Shown: piece after piece, positions 1 through 6,758 of the stretch
Position numbering within the stretch: position 1 is the stretch's first letter
How the letters are laid out: every line of letters begins with the position of its first letter
Assembly (NCBI GenBank): GCA_002685415.1
Contig: NYXO01000078.1
Coordinates: 1 to 9,124 of the forward strand
DNA length: 9,124 bases
Reading direction: 5' to 3'
Origin: Methanobacteriota archaeon
Lineage (GTDB): Archaea > Thermoplasmatota > Poseidoniia > Poseidoniales > Thalassarchaeaceae
The notes under the pieces: generated by a model
What the model was told of the DNA's origin: nothing
Databases searched by the model: none
What the model saw: only the letters and a program-made list of their open reading frames with translations
Program-made: the position numbers and the translations under genes

Positions 1-290
1 ACTTCTGGTGCCTTAATAATATTTCCACCAAAAGCTGCACCAATTGCTTGATGTCCTAAGCACACTCCAAGAATTGGAACTTCTGCAGTCTTTATAAGTT
101 CAACTGATATACCTGCTTCTTTTGGGGTACATGGGCCGGGTGATATTACAATCTTGCTTGGATTATTGTCCATAATTTCAGTAACGGACATTTCATCATT
201 CCTTATGACTTTGATGTCTTGTTCAAACTCACCAATATAATGAACTAGGTTATATGTGAAACTATCATAATTATCTATAACAATGATCAT
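1..290 (-). CDS. trpG: Anthranilate synthase glutamine amidotransferase subunit (partial, N-terminal 96 residues)
   Basis: This is the glutaminase subunit of anthranilate synthase. It releases ammonia from glutamine and passes it to TrpE, which makes anthranilate from chorismate in the cytoplasm. Only the first 96 codons are present; the rest lies beyond base 1. Visible class I amidotransferase motifs are DNYDSFTYNL (residues 6-15), SPGPCTPKEAG (50-60, the oxyanion-region motif) and GVCLGHQAIG (75-84), with nucleophile Cys77. The catalytic His and Glu would be in the missing part. The ATG overlaps the trpE stop as ATGA, and a GGAG motif lies 8 bases upstream, which fixes the start. The neighbour has the residue pattern of TrpE rather than PabB, so TrpG is preferred. 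The protein could also serve aminodeoxychorismate synthase (PabA role), as dual-purpose subunits are known in this family. Confidence 0.95.
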   Translation of the reverse strand, partial: MIIVIDNYDSFTYNLVHYIGEFEQDIKVIRNDEMSVTEIMDNNPSKIVISPGPCTPKEAGISVELIKTAEVPILGVCLGHQAIGAAFGGNIIKAPE

Positions 291-1753
291 GAAATCATCT
301 CCATTGCGTCTAAAAATACTTTAGATTTTTGGACACACTCCTCCCATTCCTTTTCTGGATCTGAATCGGCAACTATTCCTGCTCCAGCTCCAACATGAAT
401 TTTATTATCCCTAATTACGGCAGTTCTTATGGCAATCGCAGTATCAATATTACCATTCCAAGATATATAACCTATTGCACCGCCATATATACCTCTTGAA
501 CTTGGCTCAAGCTCATTAATTATTTCCATAGCTCTTATTTTTGGAGCGCCTGAAAGAGTCCCAGCTGGCAAAGTAGCTTTAAGAGCATCAGTAAAATTTA
601 ATCCCTTGGATAATTTGCCTACTACGTTTGATACTATATGCATGACATGGGAATATCTTTCGATCACCATTTTTTCAGTCAGTTTCACGCTACCAATTTC
701 AGAAACTCTTCCAACATCATTTCTTCCAAGATCTATAAGCATAAGATGCTCAGCTAACTCTTTTGGATCATTTAATAAATCTTTCTCATTATTTTTGTCC
801 TCTTCTTCGTTTGCACCTCTTTTTCTCGTGCCTGCAATTGGTCTGAGAGTAATATTGGTATCTTCTAATCTAACCAATATTTCAGGTGAAGATCCGACTA
901 CCTCACACTCATCAAGGTTGAGGTAATACATATATGGTGATGGGTTTATCTGTCTTAGGGCTGAATATAATTCAAATGAATCGCCGTCGAAGGATTGATA
1001 AAAATCTTGTGCAAGTACAACCTGCATTACATCACCTTCTTTTATATATTCTTTAATTTTATTAACAGATGACATGTACTCATTTTTTGTAAAATTTGAT
1101 TTAAATTCTAATTGCCCGGTAGTATTTGAATAAGAAGTTTCTTCAAGTTCTCCAGAATGATCAATGCTGTTTTGAATCTCCTCAATGATTTCCAAAGCAT
1201 CTTCATATGATGTCTTTTGAGGGTTTGCATTATAAACAGCTTGAATACTATTGTTAAAATTGTCGTAAACAATTATTTTTTCAGACTTTACCAAATAGAT
1301 ATCAGGCATATGAACATCAAATTTTGAGTCTTTTCTTTGAAGAGCATTAATTTTATTTTCAGCATACTTAGCACTTTCGTATGCAAAAAAACCAACATAT
1401 CCTCCATAAAATCTTGGCATACCATCTAAGATTGGGGACTTGTATTTAGCGATTAATTTATTTAGTTCATTTAAGGGCTCTTTGCATTCAATTGGATTAG
1501 TTCCCAGAGCTGTTTTAATTTCAATTTTATTATCTGATACTTTTATTGAGTCTTGGCAATCCAATCCGATTATTGAATACTGAGCCCATTTTTCTCCGCC
1601 TTCAATGGATTCAAGCAAGAAAGTATTTTTTTTATTCTTAATTCTTGAAAAAACTTTTATGGGTGAATCCAATTCTTTCTCAATAGTTTTAATCAATGGA
1701 ACAATGTTAAATCCATTTTCTGCAAATTCTATATATTCTTCTTTACTTATCAT
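287..1753 (-). CDS. trpE: Anthranilate synthase component I
   Basis: This is the chorismate-binding subunit of anthranilate synthase (chorismate plus ammonia to anthranilate and pyruvate), the first committed step of tryptophan synthesis. At 488 residues it has the usual length of the family. The N-terminal domain has FLLES (45-49) and QYSIIG (58-63); the LLES serine and the NPSPYMYY motif (270-277) belong to the tryptophan feedback site, so the enzyme is probably feedback-inhibited. The C-terminal domain has PIAGTRKRG (305-313), DLGRND (341-346), LPAGTLSGAPK (395-405) and GAGAGIVADSDPEKEWEE (455-472). Ala in PIAGT indicates anthranilate synthase, since PabB enzymes typically have Lys there. 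The start overlaps the DUF192 gene by 11 bp and has no clear Shine-Dalgarno. No leader peptide or attenuator is visible upstream because the gene is embedded in a run of genes, unlike the classical trp leader arrangement. Confidence 0.97.
   Translation of the reverse strand: MISKEEYIEFAENGFNIVPLIKTIEKELDSPIKVFSRIKNKKNTFLLESIEGGEKWAQYSIIGLDCQDSIKVSDNKIEIKTALGTNPIECKEPLNELNKLIAKYKSPILDGMPRFYGGYVGFFAYESAKYAENKINALQRKDSKFDVHMPDIYLVKSEKIIVYDNFNNSIQAVYNANPQKTSYEDALEIIEEIQNSIDHSGELEETSYSNTTGQLEFKSNFTKNEYMSSVNKIKEYIKEGDVMQVVLAQDFYQSFDGDSFELYSALRQINPSPYMYYLNLDECEVVGSSPEILVRLEDTNITLRPIAGTRKRGANEEEDKNNEKDLLNDPKELAEHLMLIDLGRNDVGRVSEIGSVKLTEKMVIERYSHVMHIVSNVVGKLSKGLNFTDALKATLPAGTLSGAPKIRAMEIINELEPSSRGIYGGAIGYISWNGNIDTAIAIRTAVIRDNKIHVGAGAGIVADSDPEKEWEECVQKSKVFLDAMEMIS
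299..302 (-). promoter_or_regulatory. Ribosome binding site for trpG inside the trpE 3' end
   Basis: The minus strand reads GGAG, then 8 bases, then the trpG ATG. It is one of the few good Shine-Dalgarno matches in the window and supports the ATGA-overlap start. It lies inside the last codons of trpE, so trpG translation is probably coupled to trpE, which suits the equal amounts needed for the two-subunit enzyme. Confidence 0.65.
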
Positions 1754-2192
1754 TAGAAAGTATTTTTTTAATCTCTATTGAGTCTCCAATATTTATATTC
1801 TTTTCTTCAAACCATCCAGAATTTACTTCAAGAGCATATTTAGCTGCCTTAGTTGAACAAACAGAATCTTTTGAAAACGGAACCATATCATATATTTCTA
1901 TTATTTTTCCTCTAATATCAATGTATGCAACGCTTAATGGAATATAAGTATTTTTCATCCACATGCATTGTTTTCTCTCATATGGCCATATGAATAACAT
2001 TCCATAATCATTTGGAATAGATCTTCTGTTCATTAGTCCTTTCTTTCTATCTTCGTATTTTGAAACAATCTCTATATCAGATAGATATTCTTTAATATCT
2101 ATAATCTTTGATGCATGAAGATTGCTTACAAAAAGTAAAAATATAAAGTACTTAAACAATTTTTGAACGGAGTTCAGATATTGTTTGCTCAT
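1743..2192 (-). CDS. DUF192 family protein with N-terminal signal sequence
   Basis: This is a small DUF192 protein of 149 residues whose biochemical role is unknown. Family hallmarks are GLM (52-54), GMLFIWP (64-70), WMKNT (78-82), MVP (103-105) and ALEVNSGW (120-127), followed by GD (136-137). A hydrophobic segment (about residues 13-27, [17 protein letters not shown]) looks like a signal peptide with cleavage near Ala27, so the domain is probably periplasmic. The start is uncertain. ATG at 2192 overlaps rpe by 41 bp, with three basic residues before the hydrophobic core. An in-frame TTG at 2157-2159 would overlap rpe by only 8 bp and give a short signal peptide. Neither has a good Shine-Dalgarno. 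The 3' end overlaps trpE by 11 bp, so it sits as a coupled cistron between rpe and trpE, where Pseudomonas relatives, as I recall, have gph. Confidence 0.85.
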   Translation of the reverse strand: MSKQYLNSVQKLFKYFIFLLFVSNLHASKIIDIKEYLSDIEIVSKYEDRKKGLMNRRSIPNDYGMLFIWPYERKQCMWMKNTYIPLSVAYIDIRGKIIEIYDMVPFSKDSVCSTKAAKYALEVNSGWFEEKNINIGDSIEIKKILSNDK

Positions 2193-2820
2193 AATTTTCA
2201 GTATTGAATATAGCTGAGCCTGCTACAAATGTATCAGCACCTGCCTCAGATGCTAGACCAATGGTATCTTTGTTTATTCCACCATCTACCTCCAAGCGGA
2301 CATCTTTTCCTGACTCATCTATCATTTTTCTAACTTGAGCAATCTTTTCAAGAGAGCTATGAATAAACGATTGGCCGCCAAAACCAGGATTTACGCTCAT
2401 AATTAATACTAAATCTAGATCCTCAAGAACACTTTCTAACGTGTGAAGTGGAGTTGCAGGATTGTAAACAAGTCCTGCTTTACAACCTTTGTCTTTGATT
2501 GCGTGAATTGATCTATGGATATGTTTGGTTGCTTCGGGATGAAAACTAATTAAGTCTGCTCCAGCATCTATAAAGCTTTGGGCCAATTCATCTACTGGAT
2601 CTATCATTAAATGAACATCAATAAATTCTTTTATGCCATATTCTCTTAAAGCTTTGCAAACCATTGGTCCAATAGTGAGATTTGGAACATAGTGATTATC
2701 CATTACATCAAAATGAACCCAATCAGCTCCTGCATCAAGGACATTACGTACCTCTTCTCCAAGTCTTGCAAAATCAGATGCTAGGATAGACGGTGCAATT
2801 ATATTTTTCTGGTCACTCAT
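2152..2820 (-). CDS. rpe: Ribulose-phosphate 3-epimerase
   Basis: This cytoplasmic enzyme interconverts D-ribulose 5-phosphate and D-xylulose 5-phosphate in the pentose phosphate pathway. The single TIM-barrel domain of 222 residues matches the family length. Visible signatures are [10 protein letters not shown] (8-17), WVHFDVMD (34-41) with metal ligand His36 and catalytic Asp38, DVHLM (68-72) with His70, SVNPGFGGQ (142-150, phosphate and loop region), and EVDGGI (177-182) with catalytic Asp179. These are the expected metal and acid/base residues. The gene begins 3 bp after the murU stop and its 3' end is overlapped by the DUF192 gene, so it is probably co-transcribed. The product supplies pentose and erythrose-phosphate metabolism, which feeds chorismate and so loosely links it to the trpE-trpG genes downstream. 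Confidence 0.97.
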   Translation of the reverse strand: MSDQKNIIAPSILASDFARLGEEVRNVLDAGADWVHFDVMDNHYVPNLTIGPMVCKALREYGIKEFIDVHLMIDPVDELAQSFIDAGADLISFHPEATKHIHRSIHAIKDKGCKAGLVYNPATPLHTLESVLEDLDLVLIMSVNPGFGGQSFIHSSLEKIAQVRKMIDESGKDVRLEVDGGINKDTIGLASEAGADTFVAGSAIFNTENYEQTISELRSKIV

Positions 2821-2823
2821 AAC

Positions 2824-3495
2824 TTAATTTTGATCATTATATAGGCTATTAGCAAGTTTTAAACGTTCATGCGTTCCAACATCTATCCATAAATCATTAG
2901 ATTTGTGAGCCGATACACTTCCATTATTAAGATAATTTGGAAATACTGTATCCCAAATATTAAAAGAATCCGATCTAAAGTTTTTTTCTTTAAATATGAT
3001 TGGATTTATAATGGAGATACCACTCCAAGTTAAATCATTAAACTCGTCTAAAGCAACTTTATTATTATCTTTGATGCAAAAGTCCCCTTCCTGATTATGA
3101 GATGGATTTGGAACTCCAATTAAGTGAGCAGCATCAATTTCTTTTGGCAAATTTTTAATATCAATTTTATGAAAAATATCAGAATTCATAACTAAGAAAT
3201 TTTCATCACCCAATAAATCTATAGCATTCAAAATACCTCCACCAGTTCCTAAAGGCTTATCTTCTTTTGAAAACTCAATATTAATATTGGAAAATTTTTC
3301 TTTTACATGATTTTCAATCATGTGACCAAGATGAGAAATATTAATAACGAATTCTGTAAAGTCATTTTTAATTAAATGTTCAATATTGTGTTGGATTAAA
3401 GTTTTATCGCCTATTTTTAAGAGCGGTTTGGGGGTTTCTTTGGTTAAGGGTAATAACCTTTTGCCGTACCCAGCAGCTAAAATCATTACTTTCAT
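2824..3495 (-). CDS. murU: N-acetylmuramate alpha-1-phosphate uridylyltransferase
   Basis: This nucleotidyltransferase of 223 residues converts MurNAc alpha-1-phosphate and UTP to UDP-MurNAc in the anabolic recycling route that bypasses de novo MurA/MurB synthesis. The sugar-nucleotide transferase signature runs LAAGYGKRLLPLTKETPKP (6-24), with the GxGxR-like loop and activating Lys23. It is followed by PLGTGGGI (81-88), MNSDIF (103-108, metal-binding Asp106), GDFCI (137-141), LTWSGISIINP (155-165) and WIDVGTHERL (203-212). The GDF, F/WSGIS and WxDVGTxERL motifs are those I recall for Pseudomonas MurU, and they separate it from glucose-1-phosphate thymidylyltransferases. The start codon overlaps the amgK stop as ATGA, and AmgK makes its substrate, which strongly supports the specific assignment. 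A MurU-like hexose-phosphate nucleotidyltransferase of other specificity is the main alternative. Confidence 0.92.
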   Translation of the reverse strand: MKVMILAAGYGKRLLPLTKETPKPLLKIGDKTLIQHNIEHLIKNDFTEFVINISHLGHMIENHVKEKFSNINIEFSKEDKPLGTGGGILNAIDLLGDENFLVMNSDIFHKIDIKNLPKEIDAAHLIGVPNPSHNQEGDFCIKDNNKVALDEFNDLTWSGISIINPIIFKEKNFRSDSFNIWDTVFPNYLNNGSVSAHKSNDLWIDVGTHERLKLANSLYNDQN

Positions 3496-4448
3496 AATTG
3501 CTCAACAGTTTTCGATAAAAGTGGTTGAACTTCTTGTTCTAAAAAAAGTTTAGAAGAATGTTCTTCAGGTATCATCTTTATAAGATTCTTTAAAATTAGG
3601 GGCATATCTTTTAATCTAAAACTCCTATCTTTTTTTAAATATAAATCTGATAGAGTTCCAAGGATTCTAAGATTTCTTTGTATGCAGCCCCATCTAGTAA
3701 ATTCAAAACATGCATCACTTGAATATTCTGATTTAACATTTGTTGAGAAAAAATTTAAAAAACTTTTAATGTTGGAAATATCTGCTTCAAAATAGTGATC
3801 TACTAAGATTCCTGCCATATCAATACCAATTGGTCCCTTTTTCATATCTTGATAATCGATAACTGTTAAATGATTATTCTTATCAAGAACTAAGTTACGT
3901 CTTTCAAAATCAAAATGACAATTAACCCAAGGATGTTGATAAAGCTTATCAATGGTGATTGATATTAAGTCATTAATAGATTTATCTGATGCAAGATTTA
4001 AAAATTTTTGACAAAAAACTTTATCAAATAAGCTCATCTGATTGATTAAGTCTTCTTTTGAAAATTCTTCCAGATTCTTAATTTCAGATTCTTGTAATTC
4101 AATCAAAAGATTTAATGAACTTTCTAATAGCTCTTTCTTATTATCGTCAGTAAATATTGATATCAAGTCTTTGTCTCCCAAATCCTCCTGAATAGTGACT
4201 CCAGCTTGTTTATCATGATGAATAATATCTACACCTGAAATATGATTTCTTTTAAGCTCGTTAGATATATTAATAAAATTTTCGTGATCGCCTTCGTTCG
4301 GGTCTAAGTAGCACAAAATTATTGTTTCTTTGGCATCATTAATTATTCGCCAATACTCTCTTCCACTAGCTTCTCTTTTTAATGGTATTACCTCTAGAGG
4401 ATTAAAGTTAAATTTTTTACTTAAATTTATTACTTCTTCTTCTTTCAA
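3492..4448 (-). CDS. amgK: N-acetylmuramate/N-acetylglucosamine anomeric kinase
   Basis: This aminoglycoside-phosphotransferase-fold sugar kinase of 318 residues phosphorylates MurNAc (and GlcNAc) at C1, making the substrate of MurU. The N-lobe has LKREASGREYWRI (23-35), the equivalent of the family's GDAS-R-Y-R nucleotide loop. The catalytic loop is HFDFERRN (178-185), giving His178, catalytic Asp180 and Asn185. The metal-binding segment is IDYQD (197-201), followed by GPIGIDMAGIL (205-215). The C-terminal QRNLRILG (257-264) is also AmgK-like. The start is TTG, because the codon just upstream in the same frame is the TAG stop of the preceding SDR and no ATG occurs before residue 138. Only a weak AAGAA purine run precedes it, so translation probably depends on termination-reinitiation. 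It overlaps murU by 4 bp (ATGA). Confidence 0.9.
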   Translation of the reverse strand: MKEEEVINLSKKFNFNPLEVIPLKREASGREYWRIINDAKETIILCYLDPNEGDHENFINISNELKRNHISGVDIIHHDKQAGVTIQEDLGDKDLISIFTDDNKKELLESSLNLLIELQESEIKNLEEFSKEDLINQMSLFDKVFCQKFLNLASDKSINDLISITIDKLYQHPWVNCHFDFERRNLVLDKNNHLTVIDYQDMKKGPIGIDMAGILVDHYFEADISNIKSFLNFFSTNVKSEYSSDACFEFTRWGCIQRNLRILGTLSDLYLKKDRSFRLKDMPLILKNLIKMIPEEHSSKLFLEQEVQPLLSKTVEQL

Positions 4449-5306
4449 CTAACTATTCTTAATTTCATCAGGCAAAGGAGTATCTTCAGGAACAAAGAAA
4501 TCTGGCATTAATTCTCCAAAAGGAACCGAAGCATATTTTGAAAAGTCTTTTACCCCAGATTCATATAAAACAATATCATCTATGCAAAAATTTCCAGTGA
4601 ATTCTTTAGAGTCTTTTGTAAGAATCTCGTATGCTGAGTCAGCCATTATGTCTACATTTCTTGAGAGTTTCATAATTTCATCGCCGCCTAGATGATTTTG
4701 TACAGCTGCTGTTGCTATTGCAGTTCTTGGCCAAAGTGCATTCACAGCTATACCGAATTCCTTAAATTCTTCTGCCATTCCAAGAACACACATACTCATT
4801 GTGTACTTGGCCATTGTGTACGCAACTGTTCCTGAAAACCATTTAGACTCCATGTCTAGAGGTGGCGCAAGATTTAAAATATGTGGATTATTAGATTTTT
4901 TTAAATGAGGTAGGCAATATTTACTTACCATGTAAGTACCTCTTCCATTAATTTGATGCATTAAATCATATCTTTTCATTTCAGTATCAGTGACATTCGT
5001 CAATTGAATTGCTGAAGCATTATTAATACAAATATCAATTCCACCAAAATGATCAACAGTTTGATTAATGGCGTCTCTGACATTATCTTCATTTCTTATA
5101 TCACAAATCACTGGCAATGCTTCACCACCTGCTTCAACTATTTCATCAGCTGCCGTATATATTGTTCCTGGTAGCTTAGGATGTGGTTCTGCTGTTTTTG
5201 CAGCTATAGCTATTTTCGCTCCATCTTCAGCCGCCTTTTTTACCATAGCAAGGCCTATACCTCTGCTTCCACCAGATATAAAAATTACTTTATCTTTCAA
5301 ACTCAT
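4449..5306 (-). CDS. HSDL2-like short-chain dehydrogenase/reductase
   Basis: This is a 285-residue classical-type SDR close to the N-terminal domain of hydroxysteroid dehydrogenase-like protein 2 (HSDL2). It probably uses NADP(H); the substrate is unknown, with lipid-like or acyl compounds suggested only by analogy. The Rossmann motif GGSRGIG is at 12-18, then AAKTAEPHPKLPGTIYTAA (35-53, an HSDL2-type insertion), NNAS (95-98), the YTMAK catalytic motif (Tyr163, Lys167), and VNALWPRTAIATAA (188-201), which is also HSDL2-like. The segment where HSDL2, as I recall it, reads NISPP is NLAPP here (145-149), so a serine is replaced by Ala. The SCP2 sterol-carrier domain found at the C-terminus of animal HSDL2 is absent. 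A strong AGAGGA ribosome site lies 7 bases before the ATG. Its TAG stop is directly followed, in frame, by the amgK TTG start. Confidence 0.9.
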   Translation of the reverse strand: MSLKDKVIFISGGSRGIGLAMVKKAAEDGAKIAIAAKTAEPHPKLPGTIYTAADEIVEAGGEALPVICDIRNEDNVRDAINQTVDHFGGIDICINNASAIQLTNVTDTEMKRYDLMHQINGRGTYMVSKYCLPHLKKSNNPHILNLAPPLDMESKWFSGTVAYTMAKYTMSMCVLGMAEEFKEFGIAVNALWPRTAIATAAVQNHLGGDEIMKLSRNVDIMADSAYEILTKDSKEFTGNFCIDDIVLYESGVKDFSKYASVPFGELMPDFFVPEDTPLPDEIKNS

Positions 5307-5313
5307 ATTTTTT

Positions 5314-5319
5314 TCCTCT
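5314..5319 (-). promoter_or_regulatory. Strong Shine-Dalgarno for the HSDL2-like SDR
   Basis: The minus strand reads AGAGGA, 7 bases before the ATG, in the 18-bp gap after the stop of the upstream SDR. It is the best ribosome binding site in the window. Most other genes here start by overlap or lack a recognisable site, so this gene is probably initiated independently and at a higher rate than its neighbours. Confidence 0.75.
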
Positions 5320-5324
5320 AATTT

Positions 5325-6065
5325 TTAAAACTTTTCCATATAAGGACGTAAATCTAGTTCATGCGTCCATGCGCTTCTATGCTGCGTATGAACAAACCAA
5401 TACGCATCAGCAATTGCATCAGGTTGTAGAATACCGTCTTTTTCTTTTAAAGCATATCTGTCAGGGAAATTTTCTTTTATAAATACAGTATCTATTGCTC
5501 CATCGATTATAAAATGAGCGACATGAATGCCTTGAGGTCCAAGTTCTCTAGCCATACTTTGTGAAACTGCCCTTAAAGCAAATTTTGCACTAGCAAATGC
5601 AGAAAAACCGGATCCACCCCTCATTGAAGCAGTCGCTCCAGTAAAAAAGATAGACCCCTCATTCCTTGCCGTCATATATTTTGCAGCCTCTCTTCCAGTT
5701 AAGAATCCTGCAAAAGCTGCCATTTCCCATACTTTCTTGAAGACTCTTGATGTAGTATCAACTATAGGGAAAAAAACATTTGCACCTGGGTTAAAAATAA
5801 CAACATCTATAGGTGCAACCTCTTCATCAACTTCTTTAAAAAACTTTGCGATTTCGTCCTCGTCTCTAGCATCAACTCCATATCCCTTTGCCCATCCACC
5901 AGAATTATTAATTTCATCTGCCAATTTATTTACTTTCTCAATGCTTCTAGGACGTCTAGCTGGACAAACTTTATAGCCGTGACTTGCAAATTTCTTTGTC
6001 AACGCTGCTCCTGTAGCATCACCAGCACCAATGATAATAGCCGAAAATTTTGAAAAATCTTTCAT
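5325..6065 (-). CDS. Atypical short-chain dehydrogenase with Phe in place of catalytic Tyr
   Basis: This is a 246-residue SDR-fold protein of unknown substrate. The N-terminal beta-alpha-beta has GAGDATG (13-19), an incomplete match to the glycine-rich dinucleotide motif. NPGA (92-95) replaces NNAG. FTGATAS (141-147) is followed by FASAK (157-161), so the YxxxK motif has Phe157 for Tyr but keeps Lys161. This matches the SDR subgroup described as lacking the active-site tetrad with Phe for Tyr (SDR_c10, from memory). GIHVAHFIIDGAIDT (179-193) is also typical of that group. The reading frame stays open up to an ATG at 6176, but that start would overlap the divergent gene by 69 bp and add a 37-residue tail unlike SDRs. 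The ATG at 6063-6065, just before MKDFSKFSAIII, is preferred. It begins the leftward gene run. Confidence 0.88.
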   Translation of the reverse strand: MKDFSKFSAIIIGAGDATGAALTKKFASHGYKVCPARRPRSIEKVNKLADEINNSGGWAKGYGVDARDEDEIAKFFKEVDEEVAPIDVVIFNPGANVFFPIVDTTSRVFKKVWEMAAFAGFLTGREAAKYMTARNEGSIFFTGATASMRGGSGFSAFASAKFALRAVSQSMARELGPQGIHVAHFIIDGAIDTVFIKENFPDRYALKEKDGILQPDAIADAYWFVHTQHRSAWTHELDLRPYMEKF

Positions 6066-6107
6066 AACAGTGTTTAATTGTTTTACTTTACAAAATTGTG
6101 AATAGAA
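6066..6107. promoter_or_regulatory. Divergent intergenic region, likely bidirectional promoter
   Basis: These 42 bases separate the leftward SDR start from the rightward isomerase start and are the only divergent gap in the window, so promoters for both directions should lie here or just inside the genes. The sequence is almost entirely A/T-rich. No -35/-10 pair with good spacing stands out on either strand. An imperfect dyad spans 6076-6097 (AATTGTTTTA on the left, TACAAAATT on the right), which could be an operator but may be chance in such DNA. Its function is inferred from gene orientation rather than from a recognised motif. Confidence 0.4.
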
Positions 6108-6710
6108 ATGATAGTAGACTTTATTTTTGATGTAGCGAGTCCAAATACATATCTTGCTCATAAAATTATTCCTCAAATAGAAGAAAGAACAGGCGCAAAA
6201 TTTGAATATATCCCATGTCTATTAGGTGGAATTCATAAATTATCTAACAATCAACCACCCTTTATCGCGTATGCAGATTGCAAAAATAAGAGTGATTATC
6301 AAATGATAGAAATAGATAGATTTGTAAAACAACATAGTCTTACAAATTATAAATTTAACTCTCATTTTCCTCCTTCGACCATTCAAATACAAAGAGGTGC
6401 AATTGCAGCAAAAGAGCTTGGTATCTTTGAAGATTATTTTGAATGTGTAATTAGTGCAATGTGGGAGCAGGATAAAAATATATCTGATGTTGAAGTTCTT
6501 AAAGAAGTTCTTAAAGAAGGCAATTTAGATGTGGAATCAATTATGGAGATTGTTCTTTCTCAAGATTGTAAAGATAAACTAATTAAAAACACTGACGACG
6601 CGGTAAATAAAGGATGTTTTGGGGTCCCAACATTTTTTTACGACAATCAAATATTTTTTGGTAAAGATCATCTTCATCAACTTGAACAATATATCAATTC
6701 AAATAAATAG
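6108..6710 (+). CDS. 2-hydroxychromene-2-carboxylate isomerase family protein (DsbA-like/GST kappa fold)
   Basis: This is a 200-residue cytoplasmic protein of the DsbA-like thioredoxin-fold group that includes 2-hydroxychromene-2-carboxylate isomerase (naphthalene breakdown) and kappa-class glutathione transferases. The N-terminus FIFDVASPNTYLA (5-17) matches the family's FDxxSPxxYLA motif, with Ser11 where the glutathione-activating serine lies. The C-terminal CFGVPTFFYDNQIFFGKDHL (170-189) carries the family's GVPTFF cis-proline (Pro174) and FGxDxL ending. The middle is the helical insertion. There is no signal peptide and no CxxC, so it is not a periplasmic disulfide oxidase. The true substrate is unknown; isomerisation or glutathione-dependent chemistry on an aromatic or lipid-derived compound is inferred from the fold. 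It faces away from two SDRs and precedes lptD by 48 bp. No clear Shine-Dalgarno precedes the ATG. Confidence 0.9.
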   Translation: MIVDFIFDVASPNTYLAHKIIPQIEERTGAKFEYIPCLLGGIHKLSNNQPPFIAYADCKNKSDYQMIEIDRFVKQHSLTNYKFNSHFPPSTIQIQRGAIAAKELGIFEDYFECVISAMWEQDKNISDVEVLKEVLKEGNLDVESIMEIVLSQDCKDKLIKNTDDAVNKGCFGVPTFFYDNQIFFGKDHLHQLEQYINSNK

Positions 6711-6758
6711 TAGAACTTTTTAAACAAAAATCTTTCAAACTATTAAAATATCAATTAA

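Noticed and set aside
606..926. Open frame on the plus strand opposite trpE
   Set aside because: It lies entirely antisense to conserved trpE motifs; the translation shows no family pattern, and low-complexity Ser/Phe/Leu content is expected from the reverse complement.
287..1753. PabB instead of TrpE
   Set aside because: PIAGT has Ala where PabB typically has Lys, and the tryptophan-site motifs LLES and NPSPYMYY are present, so anthranilate synthase is preferred.
5068..5328. Plus-strand open frame opposite the HSDL2-like SDR start
   Set aside because: It is antisense to the Rossmann motif region of a clear gene and has no recognisable domain.
5737..5976. Plus-strand open frame opposite the Phe-variant SDR
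   Set aside because: It is antisense to conserved SDR sequence, with no domain and no supporting ribosome site.
6066..6176. Longer start for the Phe-variant SDR at 6176
   Set aside because: It would overlap the divergent isomerase gene by 69 bp and add 37 residues with no place in the SDR fold; the ATG at 6065 fits the family N-terminus.
6108..6710. DsbA-fold protein as the disulfide oxidase that matures LptD
   Set aside because: The adjacency is tempting because LptD needs disulfides, but the protein has no signal peptide and no CxxC; Ser11-Pro12 is the isomerase/GST-kappa pattern.
6711..6758. Terminator or dedicated lptD promoter in the isomerase-lptD gap
   Set aside because: No stable GC stem followed by a T run is present; TATTAA at 6741-6746 resembles a -10 box, but no convincing -35 box lies at the right spacing, and such matches are common in A/T-rich DNA.
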